From Macquaria australasica (lineage: Eukaryota; Chordata; Actinopteri; Centrarchiformes; Percichthyidae): a DNA stretch of 64,000 nucleotides. Below, piece by piece: positions 49,201-63,000 of this stretch; the first letter of the stretch is position 1; each line of letters opens with the position of its first letter. The stretch is from the NCBI GenBank assembly GCA_005408345.1, contig SEMN01000034.1:434001-498000 (forward strand), read 5' to 3'. A program made the translations under genes and the position numbers. Below the pieces are notes generated by a model, which made no database searches, was not told where the DNA came from, and saw nothing but the letters and a program-made list of their open reading frames with translations.

Positions 49201-52200
49201 CATGTTCTAAATTGACACAGTGAAAGTAAACAATGATGTAGGTACCAGAGGATGTTAGTGTCTGCAGTGCAATCATGTGATAGACATTGAAATGATAACT
49301 TTGTGTGCTGAAGACATTTGATGAATGCCTTATTACCTTAATGTAAGGGTGCTGTGGACAAGTGGTGCCCCACTGTCTGGCACAGCGTTCCTCCTTGCGG
49401 TGTTCGTAGAACTCTGGGTTCCTGAGAATAGCCACGCGTGAACCCTGGTACTCTAGAGCTACAGCCGCACAGCCATCCAGCTCCTGCTTGGTCTCAGTGC
49501 TGACAGGCAGGACAATGGGAACGGACATGTTGATGGCCCCACCTGAGACAGAAGAGGATGTAGTGATCTCAACCAGTGAACCAAAGCAAATATTGTTTCA
49601 GAAATGTTATTTACACAATACTATGAACACTAACAAAGCAAATACAATGCACTTAACGCTCGCCACAACCCATATGTAAGTTTGGGGATAAGCACTTAGA
49701 ACGGCATCAGGTTATAAGAATATCCATCTCTCACCATCCAGCAGGTTTCCAAAGTGTAAGACCTGGAGGAACTCTCTCTCTCTCATAAAGCCCTGCAGAG
49801 GGCTGGCCCACCCCTCTGCCAAAACCTGCACCCACTGTAGATCCAACTGTGGACAAAAGAATAATTACTCATTATAAACAGAATGAAAGAAAGATGATAC
49901 TGAAGACATTTACACAACATTTAACACTGCACTGATAATATTCAGTGTATTGTAAATGTGGATACACTAATCAACATGTCTGTAATTTCACCATGATTGA
50001 AAGAATCAATGAATTGTGGATTTAAGAAAACTTCCTCACTAAATCATAACAAGATGGTCTGAGATAACACGCACGCACAGCCTTGGATGATGAAGGTGTT
50101 ATTATATTTTCTTGCTTTCACCATAATTATTACTGGTTTATTTTCTGACCAAAAACAAGTCATGTGATAAATAAACAGCAGTAGAAAACACTGTATCATC
50201 ATATTCAAGAACACAGTATTACCGTATTAGTGCTGCTGTGTGCCTGGTAGGCTTTTATGTCTTTATAAGTACCCAGGGAAGACAGAGCAGTTAAATCAGT
50301 ACACGGGGTCCAAACCGTGGGGAGTGTTTATGGGCTCATCATGAGCAGCTCTCTGCCATGTCCAGTACTGACCCCCTTGTCCATTTGCTGTGTGATAGAG
50401 AGAAGCCGATATATTGGAGCGGTTAGTTACCTTGGTGATGCTGATGGTGGGAAGCGTGTTTGCGTCAGCCACAGCAAGATTCAGTTTGTTCTCCGGAACA
50501 AAGACTTCATTCACCTCCTCCATGATCCCGCTTGGTACAATATTCTACATATAAGGAGAAAAGGGGAAAATTGGATAAGGTTCGTAATGTAGGGCTGCAA
50601 CTATCGATTATTTTCATTCATTGTTTGGTATGTAAAATGTCAAAAGAAAAGTTACTCCAATTTTTCAGCTTTGCCACAGTGGCTCACTTTGAAACAGAGT
50701 ACATCTCCATAGTGAACTAAGTTGAAAACTTAACCTGTAGCCACCAGATCCAAACTTTGGGTAACCAGAGAACAGCTTTAAGAGAAAATGGGTTGGCTAA
50801 AAAAGATTGAAAAACTCTGCTCCAGACCTCACCCACTTTTGCTATCAAACACCAGGCAGCTAGTGAGATGTAAGACCAAAGGCACTTGACTTTCTTTCTT
50901 TCTTTCTCCCTCCCCTAATGTTAGTGAACATTAGTCTACACTGAACAGTCTACAGCAGACCAGTAGGTGTAGCTCTAAATGGTCTGGAAAACTGTCAAAT
51001 GTTCAATATAATTTTACGAGTTTTTATTCTACTAAAGAATCCAGTATCCAGTATTTATTAGGTGTTTGTCCACCAGAGTACTGTTGATTTTCTATCCTAC
51101 CAGGTAGCTAGCTGTTCTGCTAGTCTAAATTAGTCACTATTAAAAGATGAGAAATATATAAAATAATTACTAGTTTTGTGTTATCAAGCATTAAAACATC
51201 TCCAGAGATCATGAACGTGCTATCGCTTTGTTTCGCTCAAACCATTGTCAGTGTCCCATACTGGTGCCTAATCGATTGTTGGCATTGGATTTTAGCAGAT
51301 AAAAAAGGTGCCATACTAAGTTGCACTTCTCTAATATTTTTGGAAATGCAATAATATTACCAGCTGCACTGAATGAGCATTCAACAGTAACATTTATGAT
51401 GTAATTTACATCATTTACAGTTACGATGTGTCATTTTACTCCCACCACTACATGTGAAGTTTCCAAGGAATCGGCATTGTCAGCTCACAGCTCAGTTTGC
51501 TCGGTGAACAAGGCAGACGTGTGGTAACACCTACTGTGACGCAGACTGACACAACTTGCCTTTGGGCATTTATTAAGCAATGTACTTCTGGGAACCTGAG
51601 GCAAACAAAATAATATTTTCACCAACTCATGTTGACACAGTATTATTTTATTTAAACTAAGTCACCTGTGTATCAGTGATGGGGAAATAAAGAGTGTATT
51701 TACACTCTCAGCAAATTTTCCATCAGCAAAGACTGAGCCTTGGCAGCAAAAGTAATGTGATATTGTAATGTGAGCCCTGCGTCTGTATCTGTGACCGGAT
51801 CTGTTATGACTTTACATATTTGTAAAGTAAAAAACTGCTATTTGAGACCTAATAAACTTTTATTTTGACATCATATGTTTTATATTGTGTGCATATGCTG
51901 TAGCAATGACCTACTATCCCCGCTGTGATCAATAGTGTAATCTGCTCTGAGTAACCAAACACTGTCTAATGGTCACCATGATGTTCCCTGTCTCTGGCTC
52001 CACCCTTCATGTGAAAGTCTTCATAGCTGGACTGTAAAATCCAGAACAAACAACATTACAGTCTTCTTCATGTTCAGTATCTAAAATTATTGTTTGGTTT
52101 AAGGAAGACAGATAATATAGCCCATCCCTGACTATATTGAACTTGCTTTGTAATATAAGATTCTTGTTTAAATAGGGATACATTACTCTGTGTACTGGCA

Positions 52201-55200
52201 GACTAGAAGGTATTAGCATTTGACAATTATGATGGATGGTGAAGGCCTGTGTGAGATGCAACATGTGCAGTACAGTGGGTCATTCTGCCACAAACATCTG
52301 GACACATTTTGTGTTGGGTTTGTTCAATGGTCTTCAGGAGAAAAGCCCAAGATTCTCGTCTGTTACACCCACCTGGTCCCTGAGCAGCTCCAACACTTGG
52401 TGGAGGCATTCATTCACTGAGAGCTCCCCAGTTTTCAGCACAAGATCTGGAACCTCAGGACGCTCATAATCTGAATCAATCCCGGTGAAACCTGGCAACA
52501 AATGTAAAACCATAATGTCATTGAAACCCCAGCCGTTGTAAAAAGGGCTTGGAATCACTTGTATAACTGATAGAGTGGCAGCATGCAAAACATTGGGAGA
52601 GTCACACAGACCTTTGATCTCTCCCGCGCGAGCCTTCTTGTAAAGTCCTTTTACATCCCTGCTCTCACACACCTCAAGAGGAGCGTGGATAAACACCTCG
52701 AAAAATGGTAGTCCGGCACTTGCATGGATCTTCCTTGCCTCCTCACGATCCTGTAGAAGAAATGGGACATATATTGCATTTAAATACAGTTTAAAGTGTT
52801 GCAGGGTATTCCAGGCTGATGATACTTTTGATTTTGGATAAAAAATTCTTTCATCAAACTCTTTAGTCCACCAGATGTCTAGTATCAACCTTCATCAGAT
52901 CATGTTTTCAGCTATTTAAATGCACAGATATGCACATGACTGTGACTGTTAATGTTTTCTGACCTTGGAGAAAGGAGAAATGAAACTGGTGATGCACACC
53001 AGCCCAGCGTCAGCAAACAGCTTGGCCACCTCAGCGATGCGACGGATGTTCTCCTCGCGGTCTTCGGCAGAGAAGCCTAGATTCTTGTTCAGGCCATGGC
53101 GAATGTTGTCTCCATCCAGTGAGTAGCAAGGAATAGCATGGGACACAAGGTACTCTTCCAGGGCAAAACTGATGGTTGTCTTTCCGGCGCCAGACAAACC
53201 TAAGATATATAAGCATGACGGTGGGTTGAATGAGGCACTTTTTAAAATAGTCCATATCAGATTAAACCTTATCCAATGTATGGTTCCTACGTGTCAGAGG
53301 AGCGAGCCACCTCACGACTTATAGGCGGATATCATATAAGACTATAGAGATTTACCGGTGAGCCAGATGGTACAGCCTCTGAAGCCTCCCCTGGTGCCCA
53401 CGACCTGCCCTCTCTTGCTCCGGCTGACATGGTGGGCCTGGTACACCACATTGGTCGACCTGTTGAGATCCTGAAACAGAAGAACACATGGTCAGACGGA
53501 GGCAAACTAAAGTGGTTCTGGGGAATTACTTATGATACAGATAGCTTGATGTAGAGGCAAACAGGAAGCGCCATCTTACTCTGCTACATCAAAATGTATT
53601 CAGCTCAGATAGCGTTAACTGTGTTACTCAACACACACATGCCACTTCCACGTTGTTTCTTCTGCTTAGTCTTTCAAGTCTGGTAACATCTGTAGGCTAA
53701 TCTATTGTTAGCGATGACTTGAATTTTACATAGTGATTAGAACTCAGTTTAGCATGACTGGTTTTATATGCCATGGCCAAAGTGACTATGTTGACCAGGC
53801 TGTGGATAAATGGGGCTGTATTGACGTCTGGAGGGGAAGGGTAGAGGAGGGAGGCATGGAGGGGATGGAGGGAGGGAGAGGACTGACTGGACAATGTGTC
53901 CAGTGTGCTGCCTGCAGCCCAGCGATGATGTGGCAGTGCTCGTGCCCACACGTTCACCCTCTGCATCCACTCCCTTCTTCCCTACGTCCATCCCATGGCT
54001 TCACTTTTTGCATACCTCCCCACCCCCTCCTACTCTCAATCACTGCCCCCTGTGCATATAACCTGAATTCTTGGTCTTCCACACACTGTTACAGCAGTTT
54101 AACATACAGGACCCTGCTATATAAGGTTCCAGTCTCCTTCTGATAATCTGCATTTAAGAGCCCCTTTTCCCACAAACACAACCATGACTGTAAAAATCAA
54201 TGACCTTGACACATCACACATAAAGGTGTGTTTCAATGAAGAATGTGAGAAGACCATCACATGAAGTTATACTTTATGGTTGTCTTCCTAGTGGAGGTGA
54301 TCCATACATTTGCTGGGTTTATAGATAAACACCAAATATGACTCATTAATAAGTTGAAAAGTTTTACAAAAAAATGCGCCGTTTTGTAACAAAAGTGTGA
54401 CATTCAATACTGCAGAAGGATGGAAATGTATACTACTGTTATCACTTGTTATCAAGTGGTGTTAATGCACGTCGAGCAGCATTTCAATGTGACCCACTGC
54501 TCCAACAGTACAAAACATACCAATACACATTACAATACACGCTCTAATGATGACCATAATCTTCCCCAAACGACACGTAGCCTACAGTTTGTGCACGTAC
54601 ACACCCACACGATGTGGGTGAGCTGTAGACAAACAGTATTTTTCGTCCAAACATAGCAGACACCTTCTCTCCTTCCATCACAGACTCCCACTGCCAACAC
54701 ACAGCTCCTTATCCTCCCTTCCTTCCTTTCAACAGTCATGGGAACATGATGTATTTTTTTGAGTCTGGGCGCCATGATCAAAATCATGGCACTTCATGAC
54801 TGTGGATTTAAGAGAAAACATCACGACCTGCCTTTCTTTAGACATGCTTTTATCCAAAACCATTACCTCACTTCATATTAGTAATCTTATTTCATTTGAA
54901 TCTATTTTTTTAATCTTTTCCCTCGTTTCATTTCGCTTGCTTTTATATTTAATTTTCCTGTTGAAAAGCAGCACTTTCAGCTGCATTCCTGTGTGAGAAC
55001 TCTTGATGTTATCAATTTTGAAGACCTTATGTAACTCTTTTTCTCTTGTCCCAGTTCAGCGTACATCCTCTTTCTCAGGAAATCACAAAAGATAAAACTA
55101 TTAAAACAAAGTTTTCTGAAATTTCTCAACTGAAGGCATACATGCAATAATGGAAAATAGTAAGGGCATTTTGTAATACTAACACTAACACTCACAGTAT

Positions 55201-56286
55201 GCATTAAATCGCAGGTGATTTTAGGGCTGCAACTAATGATAATTTAAAATAAAATCATTGATTAGTCTGTCTATTATTCTCTCAATTAATTGGTTTGTCT
55301 ATAAAATGTCAGAAAGTTGTGAAAAGTTCACATATTTAAATTGATCGTTCTGTCCAATCAGCAGTCCAAAATCCAAAGATATTGAAGTTACAATTATATA
55401 AAAAAAAGAACAAGAGAAAAGCCGCAAATACTCCCATTTAAAAAGCTGGAAGCAGCAACTGTGGTCATGCTTCAACAGTGATTCAAACATTTCAGTTATC
55501 AAAATAGTTGCAGATACTCAGCTCTGTCTGAGTTTATATGGTGGACTCAGTCTCTCACACACTGTCTGCAATGGGGCACACACCTTGAGTGGTGTATCTA
55601 CAAAATGCAGCTCTATAGGACAAACACACAAGTTCTCACACTGTACAAAGACACGTGACATTTTAAGGTCTTTCCACTGATTGCTCGCTATTCTCATTCT
55701 TAGGATATGACACTCCACTTGTTGTCCAAGGAGCATTCCTGTGCAGCATCAGACTGCAGTTTCACAGTGGTCTCTTTCTCCACCCCCCCTCACAGGACAC
55801 CCAACGTTATGAATGGGCCAGATTGACACGGATACCTTACTACAACAACCGGCCTATTCAGAGTCAAGGCTGTGGCCATCACACCTGGTAGTAAGTTACA
55901 GTAAAGAGGCACAAAAGTGGACAAGGTGTTGTAGAAAATGAGCAACAATCCAGGGTTACTTTAAAGGAAAAAGTCACGAACTACTGTGTCTACTTTTAAC
56001 AGATTTTTTTTTCTTCTGTGCGATCGCATCAGACCTCAGTGGTAACAGTATCGTAAATAAGGAGAACACACAGCGTATAGTTAGAGTGTTATTATTGTGT
56101 ATTAATTAGACACTTATTGGGAGGAGTTTTACATCTCGGGCGCTGGCGGCTCACACACACTTCGCTGCACTTTTGACAAACATTTGAGGCTAACTTTAAT
56201 CTGATGACAGCTCGACTTTCAGCTGTTTCTCTCTCCCCGTCATCTCCAGATCTACTTACCGTACGAAGCTTTTTCACTCCGGACAT
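46233..56286 (-). CDS. papss2: papss2, bifunctional PAPS synthase 2, twelve coding exons
   Basis: Exons: 56286-56260, 53470-53356, 53199-52964, 52750-52612, 52491-52373, 50544-50431, 49846-49735, 49542-49337, 49076-48941, 47564-47296, 47164-46935 and 46374-46233. They join in phase to 614 aa, the same length as human PAPSS2. The cytosolic/nuclear enzyme makes PAPS, the universal sulfate donor. The N-terminal APS kinase shows P-loop GLSGAGKT (48-55) and DGDNIRHGLN. The C-terminal ATP sulfurylase shows QLRNPVHNGH (HxGH at about 414-417), [20 protein letters not shown] and the GRDPAGM loop. Exon 1 encodes only MSGVKKLRT, as in mammals. The 5' splice sites of exons 3 (AAG|GTCAGA) and 4 (AAAG|GTCTGT) are weak. 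Human PAPSS2 neighbours PTEN and MINPP1 in the same orientation. PAPSS1 is the other possible paralog; the length, short first exon and neighbourhood favour papss2. Confidence 0.96.
47841..48420. mobile_element. Long-TIR MITE, copy 2 (papss2 intron 9)
   Basis: The two ends are inverted copies over about 60 bp. The left end runs TATTGTCAACAAATCCCATG, GAAAGACC, AAAACCAACAATG. The inverted right end runs TATTGTTAACAAACCCCATG, AATAGACT, AAAACCAGTAGTG. It has no coding capacity. Confidence 0.7.
50592..50690 (+). repeat. GCTGCAAC/GATTAATCGATT dispersed repeat, copy 7, truncated
   Basis: Starts AGGGCTGCAACTATCGATTA, then ATGTAAAATGTCAAAAGAAA; the far end is not recognised. Lies in a papss2 intron. 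Confidence 0.5.
55223..55516 (+). repeat. GCTGCAAC/GATTAATCGATT dispersed repeat, copy 8 (papss2 intron 1)
   Basis: Starts AGGGCTGCAACTAATGATAA, has TATAAAATGTCAGAAAGTTG and AGTCCAAAATCCAAAGATAT, and ends CAGTTATCAAAATAGTTGCAG. Confidence 0.65.
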
Positions 56287-56640
56287 TTCGCACGAGTGCT
56301 GACGCCGCCGAGGGACTGATGAACGCCGGACTTCACACACACACGCACGCACACGCAGGCCTGGATGGAGGAGTCTGCCGGTCGCTCGGGTTGTAACCTC
56401 CAAAGTTTTGGCTGCCGCAATAGAACAAAACGAGGGGGGTTTAAAAGGGACTACCGAGACACGTAGCATTCCGCTGGCCCAGCCTCCAGCCCTCCTCCTC
56501 CGACAAATCTGCATAATTTGCCGTATACCAGCCAATACTCAAGCAAAACGACACGACGGAGCCGAGCGCTGACTGAAACCGACTGGGTCGGAAGTCGGGC
56601 ATGATATTCCCTTGCAGTATTTTAAACTGGGGACACGTTA
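56287..56640 (-). promoter_or_regulatory. papss2: papss2 5' UTR and promoter region, CpG-rich
   Basis: GC-rich sequence with several CpGs just upstream of the exon 1 start codon. The papss2 frame remains open upstream to about 56535 and includes in-frame ATGs, the furthest at 56514-56512. The transcription start is unknown. Confidence 0.5.
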
Positions 56641-59600
56641 TATTACATTACACATCTACTTACTCCAGGCAATGCCACACCCACCGCAGGTTATAAAGTA
56701 AATCTAGGTTAAGAGACTGAAGCGGAACCGTTAAAAAAACACAATAGCCAGCCTCAAATCACTGCCGCCTCAGCTGTATTTGTCCAACAGTAACTTTAAA
56801 GCTAATGTGAGTTAACGCCCTGCTGGCTGGTTTAGGTTACTCTCTCCTGTTTAGAAATATTCCCAGTTCACCGATGTTGCTCAGCCGAAGTTAAGAAGTC
56901 GGTCACACAAAATGAAGTAAGTTAGCTTCGTAGTTTACAGAGTTAATGTTAAGTGAGGGGACATACTGTTAGTTAAATTCCCCAAAGCAATTAAACGCAT
57001 TGGCCGTTACAGCTAAATGACCGTTACCAAGGTGTTTTTAAAGAGAGCGGTAAGCGATCAAAGGTCAAACAATTTCCGTCTGTGAGATTAAACAGCCACG
57101 AGAGTTCAAATGAGGCAGTTAGTTTTAATGTAAAATTAATTCGCTTGATTGTGTATATTTGATATCTACTGTAATGTATTTAGAAGTCACGATTAGCTTC
57201 AGCGATAATTCAGGACGATGCTGCATTCATGTGCTCCTCGGAGTTTGGAAGTCCTGCTTCAGACTACTGTGTTCACGAGATTTTAAGTCGTAATGTGGAA
57301 ACAACGTGGACGCTACAAAGATTTGTTGTATTTTATTGTTCAGAGTATTTAAACAGCACATTTATAACTGGTTCCTTTGTTTAGGTATTTTCCTTTTTTA
57401 GGTTAAAAGGTAATGGGACACAGGGGTTCCCCAGGTCACATTTGTAAACCTAAAAGTAAGGTCATAAACTGTCTCAGAGCAATAGTTCAGCTCTCTCTCT
57501 GAGGATAACTGGTTAGGGCACAGCTGTACTGATAAGGCAGGGCTGGCTTCGTAGACCGAGGTCATGGGAGATGAACAGCACTATGCTCCAGACTCCACGT
57601 TGATATACTGGCTCCTCTTTATGTCCTCCAAGGCATGTAGTGACAGTGGCTTGAAGCAACATAAAACGTGACTTTCGTTAACTTAGGTAAGTATATTTAC
57701 TTGTTTGGAATCAAATACCCAATGGAGTCTTCACACATCTGTAGCTGCACAGAGTTAAATACTCCTCGCCAGGAAGTAACCTCAGAATTGGGTGGCAATA
57801 CACGTCAAGTGACATGGTACAAGCGATACCACATTTCACTTTAATAAATGCTTCTGCGTAAGACATCCAGGTCTCCTGAAACTTCTTCACTCACCAGTCA
57901 ACCAGCTTCCTGATTTCTATCACACCCTTCTCTTTGGTTGGCTGAGAGTCCCACACTTGTTGCTGCACCAGTTCATTCCCTAAAACTGAAATACCTGACT
58001 TGTTATCAGGGCTGATGCTTATAAATAACTTCTCTAACTAATCTAGGTCACTCTACGTGGACAGCAACTAACGATACCAACTAATACCATATTACAAAAA
58101 ATGTATATGCAATTTCTTACAATCAACCAAACATTTACTTTCGTCCACCAACTTTTGGCAAGTCGGGCAAGTCGTGTAGGCTACCAACATTTTTGCAGAC
58201 TTTCCGAGTTGTTGTTCCGACTTGAGGGGGCGTTCATGTGAATTTTCCCAGTCGGAAACTAATTTTTCAGATTATTCCGATACCACATGAATGCAGGGTT
58301 AAACACAAAGGAAGTCCAGACCTGGCTACCACACCAACATGATCTCTAAATGGAAATCATTACCAAACTTTCTAATACGTCACTTATTTTAATAGTTGAC
58401 TCTATAGGTGGTTAGTAACATAAATCATTTGCTTACAGTAGATATGTTATAAGCCATTCATAAGAACAACTTTTGGATTTCCAGGATGTAAAAAAGTCCT
58501 TTGGCAAATGCTTATCTTTTCTATTTGGTAACCAGGCAGTTATACATGTTGTTAACCCATTAATACATGGGTTTCTCACTGTCTAATAAGCCATGAAGCT
58601 AGTTATAAGTCTGACTATATATAATATATAATATAATAACCATACATAATATTACAATAATTTATGTAAGGAAAACTATGAAGCAGTTTTCTTGAATTGC
58701 TTTTTTGTGAATTGCTTTACGAATTTAAATTCAGACCTACTGTAGCATGCACAGGAAGTTGCATAATGAATGAAAAAAATAATCACAAATTGAATTTAAA
58801 TAAATTCAAAATCATAAAACACAGTCAGGATGTCCATAAAAGTTGAATTAAACCAAAACATCATTAATTTTAGAGTAGCCAGTGGATGTCTGGCCCAGGG
58901 CACCAAAATGGCCAGAAACAGCCCTGCCAAATATATTTTACTAGAAAGTTAAAATGACTTGTAAGGCAGGTGTAATGCAATAAACACCAGCATTTTTCTT
59001 TTTCAAGGGTAACCAATTTTGGTTGAAGCAATAGCAGTCACAAATGGCAGCACACTTCCCTTCAGGAAATGTTTCAGTGCTTCTTGAAAAACATGAAACA
59101 GCAAAGTGATGACTATAGATGTGTAAAATTCCTACGCAGATCATATAAAATGTGTACACTGCAAAAATAAAGTATTTAATTCCTGCTTTAAGTTGTGCAA
59201 TAATAGAAAGAAACCTTGACAAAATAAGTATTATAGCAGTAGTAATACTGTTATGGTACAGGTGAACTCTAGATTAAAGTCTGTGTAAAGCAACAATAAA
59301 TATGTGCTCTGAGTTTGTCACACCACAGAAATATGTGTTATTAACCACCCAGCCAAATTTGAATGATTCAAAAAATTGCCAAGTATATAAAATTAGGTTT
59401 CAAACTTGTGAAGAAATAAGCAGTATTCTCTGCTCTGAAACGCTGGGGGCATGTCCACTGAAGGCGCTGGTAGATAACTTTACAGTACCACTGAGCTGAA
59501 GAATGACTGAGACTTGTTCAGCGAGCTAACCCAGTAGCACTGTACACACCCACTGAACATAGGCAGATTATGAAACAATGGGCGCCTGGGCACAGACATG

Positions 59601-60020
59601 TTGTCTATGACCACCTCTGAGAGGCCCCTTAGACCAAGTGCGTCATCGAGCCATGATTTCAGGCCCGCTCAAAAAACACAAAAACACAAAAATGGTGAAA
59701 AACGGTCTAACCACAGTTCGGTACTACATACTGTAGTTCACAGTCCTTTCACATGTTTTGGGCAGTTATTTTCTAACATGTATAATGTGTTTAGAAGCAA
59801 ATCTGAATTTTCTTACACAGACTTTAATTTTCTAGGCTGAGATCACAGGGTGTTTCAGAGAAACCAAATCTGCCCTTGCTCAGTCATAAGACAAAGGGCG
59901 TCAAAAAGAAGCATTCAGACTAAGATGCTCCCATTAGGACCACAATTCTCACTCCATTTGGCAAATAAAACACAATAAAGCCACTATAAAGCCTTCTTTT
60001 CAAGAATCTTCCCTGTCTGC
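56640..60020. other. Intergenic region between papss2 and minpp1
   Basis: AT-rich DNA without a recognised exon or a strong repeat. Open frames up to about 93 codons show no family resemblance. It should include the minpp1 3' UTR at its right end; I see no convincing minus-strand AATAAA close to the minpp1 stop, only a TTTAAT (minus ATTAAA) near 59822. Confidence 0.55.
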
Positions 60021-63000
60021 CTAAACTTTAGCAGGACGCTTGAACAGCTGACACTCAGTCTCAAAGTCACAGCCTTGGAGCAGTTCCCTGTAGTGCTCTC
60101 TGACGTCTTGATAGAGCGGGATGGAGGCCCGCTGGTCAGTCAAACCAGGGAAAGTCACAGGCTTCTCGTTGAGCAGTGGCTGCAGTCTCAGGTCGCCTCC
60201 CCCGCAGTCGTATAGCACCAGGAGTAAGTTAGCTGCATAGGGTAACATGTGGCTGGTGCGGAAGGAGCGTTTGGCCTGTGTGGCGAAGTTGGTGGAAGTC
60301 AGGGCATTGCTGTCCTTAAAGAAGCCCAGGAGGGTAAGCAGTGGCAGGAGGGTCTCTGCATGGCCGACCTGGACCGTCACGGCTTCAGTCACCTGCCGGC
60401 CTGACCTGACATACAGGATAACAACATCCGTTTCAGGTCACAGAATGAGCTCATTGTTAAAACATCTTCCGGCCTTGTACTGTTAGTCAGACAAACAAGA
60501 CATCTGAAGACTTGAAGACTCTGGGCATTTTTTATTTAATTTTTTACAATTTTCTGACATTTTGTGGACTTAATTGATTAATCAAGAGAATAACAGATGG
60601 ATTAATCGATTATGAAAATAATCGTTGCAACCACGTCTATTTCTGGCCTCACATTTATTCAGAATCTGGTTTTGGTCAGTAGTTTAGGGAGGAAATTTGA
60701 CAACCAGGTTAAAAATCTAAAGCAAAGAGCAATTGAAAGTGTACATGCATTTAAGTAACCGGGTGACTGTCCAGTGGTGCCAGAGTGGTGTATTTCTGCA
60801 GACAAATGTAGAAAAGTGGTACTCAAATTTACTTAAACTGACACTGTAAATTGACTGTAATTAGGGAAGCAAAATTATAATATTGCTCTTAGTGTTGTTT
60901 CTGTTGGTGTTAACATCAATGCCATTACCACAGCTATTGCTTTACATCCCTATGTGGAACTGTATTGTGCTGCTGTATGTTCTCTTTCCTCCTGGTACCT
61001 GTACAATATCATGAACCTCAACACAATTGGTAACTTATTTGTTGCTGGAGCAAGGATACGGTGTTCTTCTGTGTGTGTGTGTCTAGTACAGTATCTTGGA
61101 CTTTTGTCAATTTAACAAGTTGTGACCTGTTGTCTATGCATTCCTTACTTGTCTCACATTGTGCTATCACATATTCTTGTACTATGTTCACTCAGATTCA
61201 AGTGCTAAATTTAGTAACACAGTTTAGATTTGCGATATTTGCCAGCGTCCTGGGGACCACCGGGGGCCTTGGCCACAGATTAGGCTCCAGGGCCAGCAGA
61301 ACTGGGTTACTGGCCCTGTTCACCCCGTCAGCACCAGTTCTTGGCACCACTGATGGACACAGACATTAATGTGTATGTAATGGCATAAAAATACCCACTT
61401 GTAATTAGGGCTGCAATTATTTGCATCATGGATTAATCTACTTTCTCGATCAATCGTTTAGTCCATGAAATGTCAGACAATAGTGAAAAAATGTCCATTA
61501 CATGTTTCCAGAGGTGAAGGTGAGGTCTCCAAGTGTCAAAAACCCAAATATATTCACCTTACATTGATATCAAACAGAGAAAAAGAGCAAATCTTCAAAT
61601 TGGACAAGCTGGAAACAGAGAATGTTTGGTGTTTTTGCTTGATAAATTACTTAAAAGATTAATCAATTATCAAAATTATTGGCAATTAATTTTCTGTCAG
61701 TCGATGTATCGATCAACTAATCATTTCAGTTCTACTTGTTAATTAATTGAAATAGTTTAAGACGTGTGTGATGATGTTCTACAATTTGCTTATTGCTAAA
61801 CAAATGCCAGAAAAAGACCAAAACCAACTATAAATTGATCTTACTAACGTGAATTCTGTGTAGCCGAAGCCTGATACAGCATATTCCTCTGTGCCATGGA
61901 CCTCCATTGTGGTCCAAAATTATTAAAAACATATCAAAGAGCCACACTGGGTGTCACGTTCCTTCATTATGATAGTAGTTTATGTTGAGTCGATCCCACA
62001 TACACTGTCCTGCTGCTGTTAATACTCACTAGAGCACAAAATGTGTATTAATCCGCAACTGAAAATAGTCCCCAACAAATGCCCAGCATAGTTTTACGTC
62101 TTCAGGGTATCCTTACCTCTTACAGGGTAAGGATGTTGGAAAGATATGAGAGACGGACCAACGCATTGTTGGTTTTGGTCTTTTCATGGGATTTGAGATG
62201 GGACAGAGTAACACCAATGTCATTCAAATTTTACTCACTTGTTCTCGCTGGCTGCTTTCTCCAGTCGACTAAACACATCATGGAAGAGAATGCAGCTCGA
62301 CTTGCTGTTAATATCATAACCATAGGCTCTTTTCCAGAATTGCTTCAGGTCATTTGCATACTCTATCACCTGTTGGTTCAGAGAGTAAACATAACTGTCT
62401 TTTGTTATGTGAGGTAACATTTCAGGCTACCTGAGTGTTAAGTCAGCTTGTGACACAAGACACAAAACACTCTTTGTGACATGAATAACGCCCAACCACA
62501 TAGGGTGTCTAGGTCAAGTTAATTTGCAGTCCCCTCTCCAGGATAGGCTTTTAAATTCAAGTAAAAAAAACCCAAAACAAACAAATAGATAAAACATTTT
62601 CCTTACTAAAGTGTCTTTGGTGATATTGTTCCACGCATGATTTGAGGGTCCAAGACTGATGGTGCTGGGAACGATTAGATAAGCTTGCTTTATCCCGTTT
62701 TTTGTTTCTCATTAAATCTTGTTATTTTTCCTTTGTGTTTCTGCCCTGGCCATACTGGCTGATACATTTTAAAAGTTAAATAGATAAAGTTTTAGCAAAT
62801 CCTCTACTCTTGCAGAAAAACTGTACACATTGTGATAAAAAAGGCCCATAAATAAATGCAGCAAAATTGCTGCCAAAGATGTAGCATGATACGGACATTT
62901 TTGCATTCTGCAATTCAGGGCTGTGTGCAGGAAAGCATTGTGATAAATGATTAAGAATAACTTAACTTAAAACACTTTACTGACCCATAAACATCTCCTC

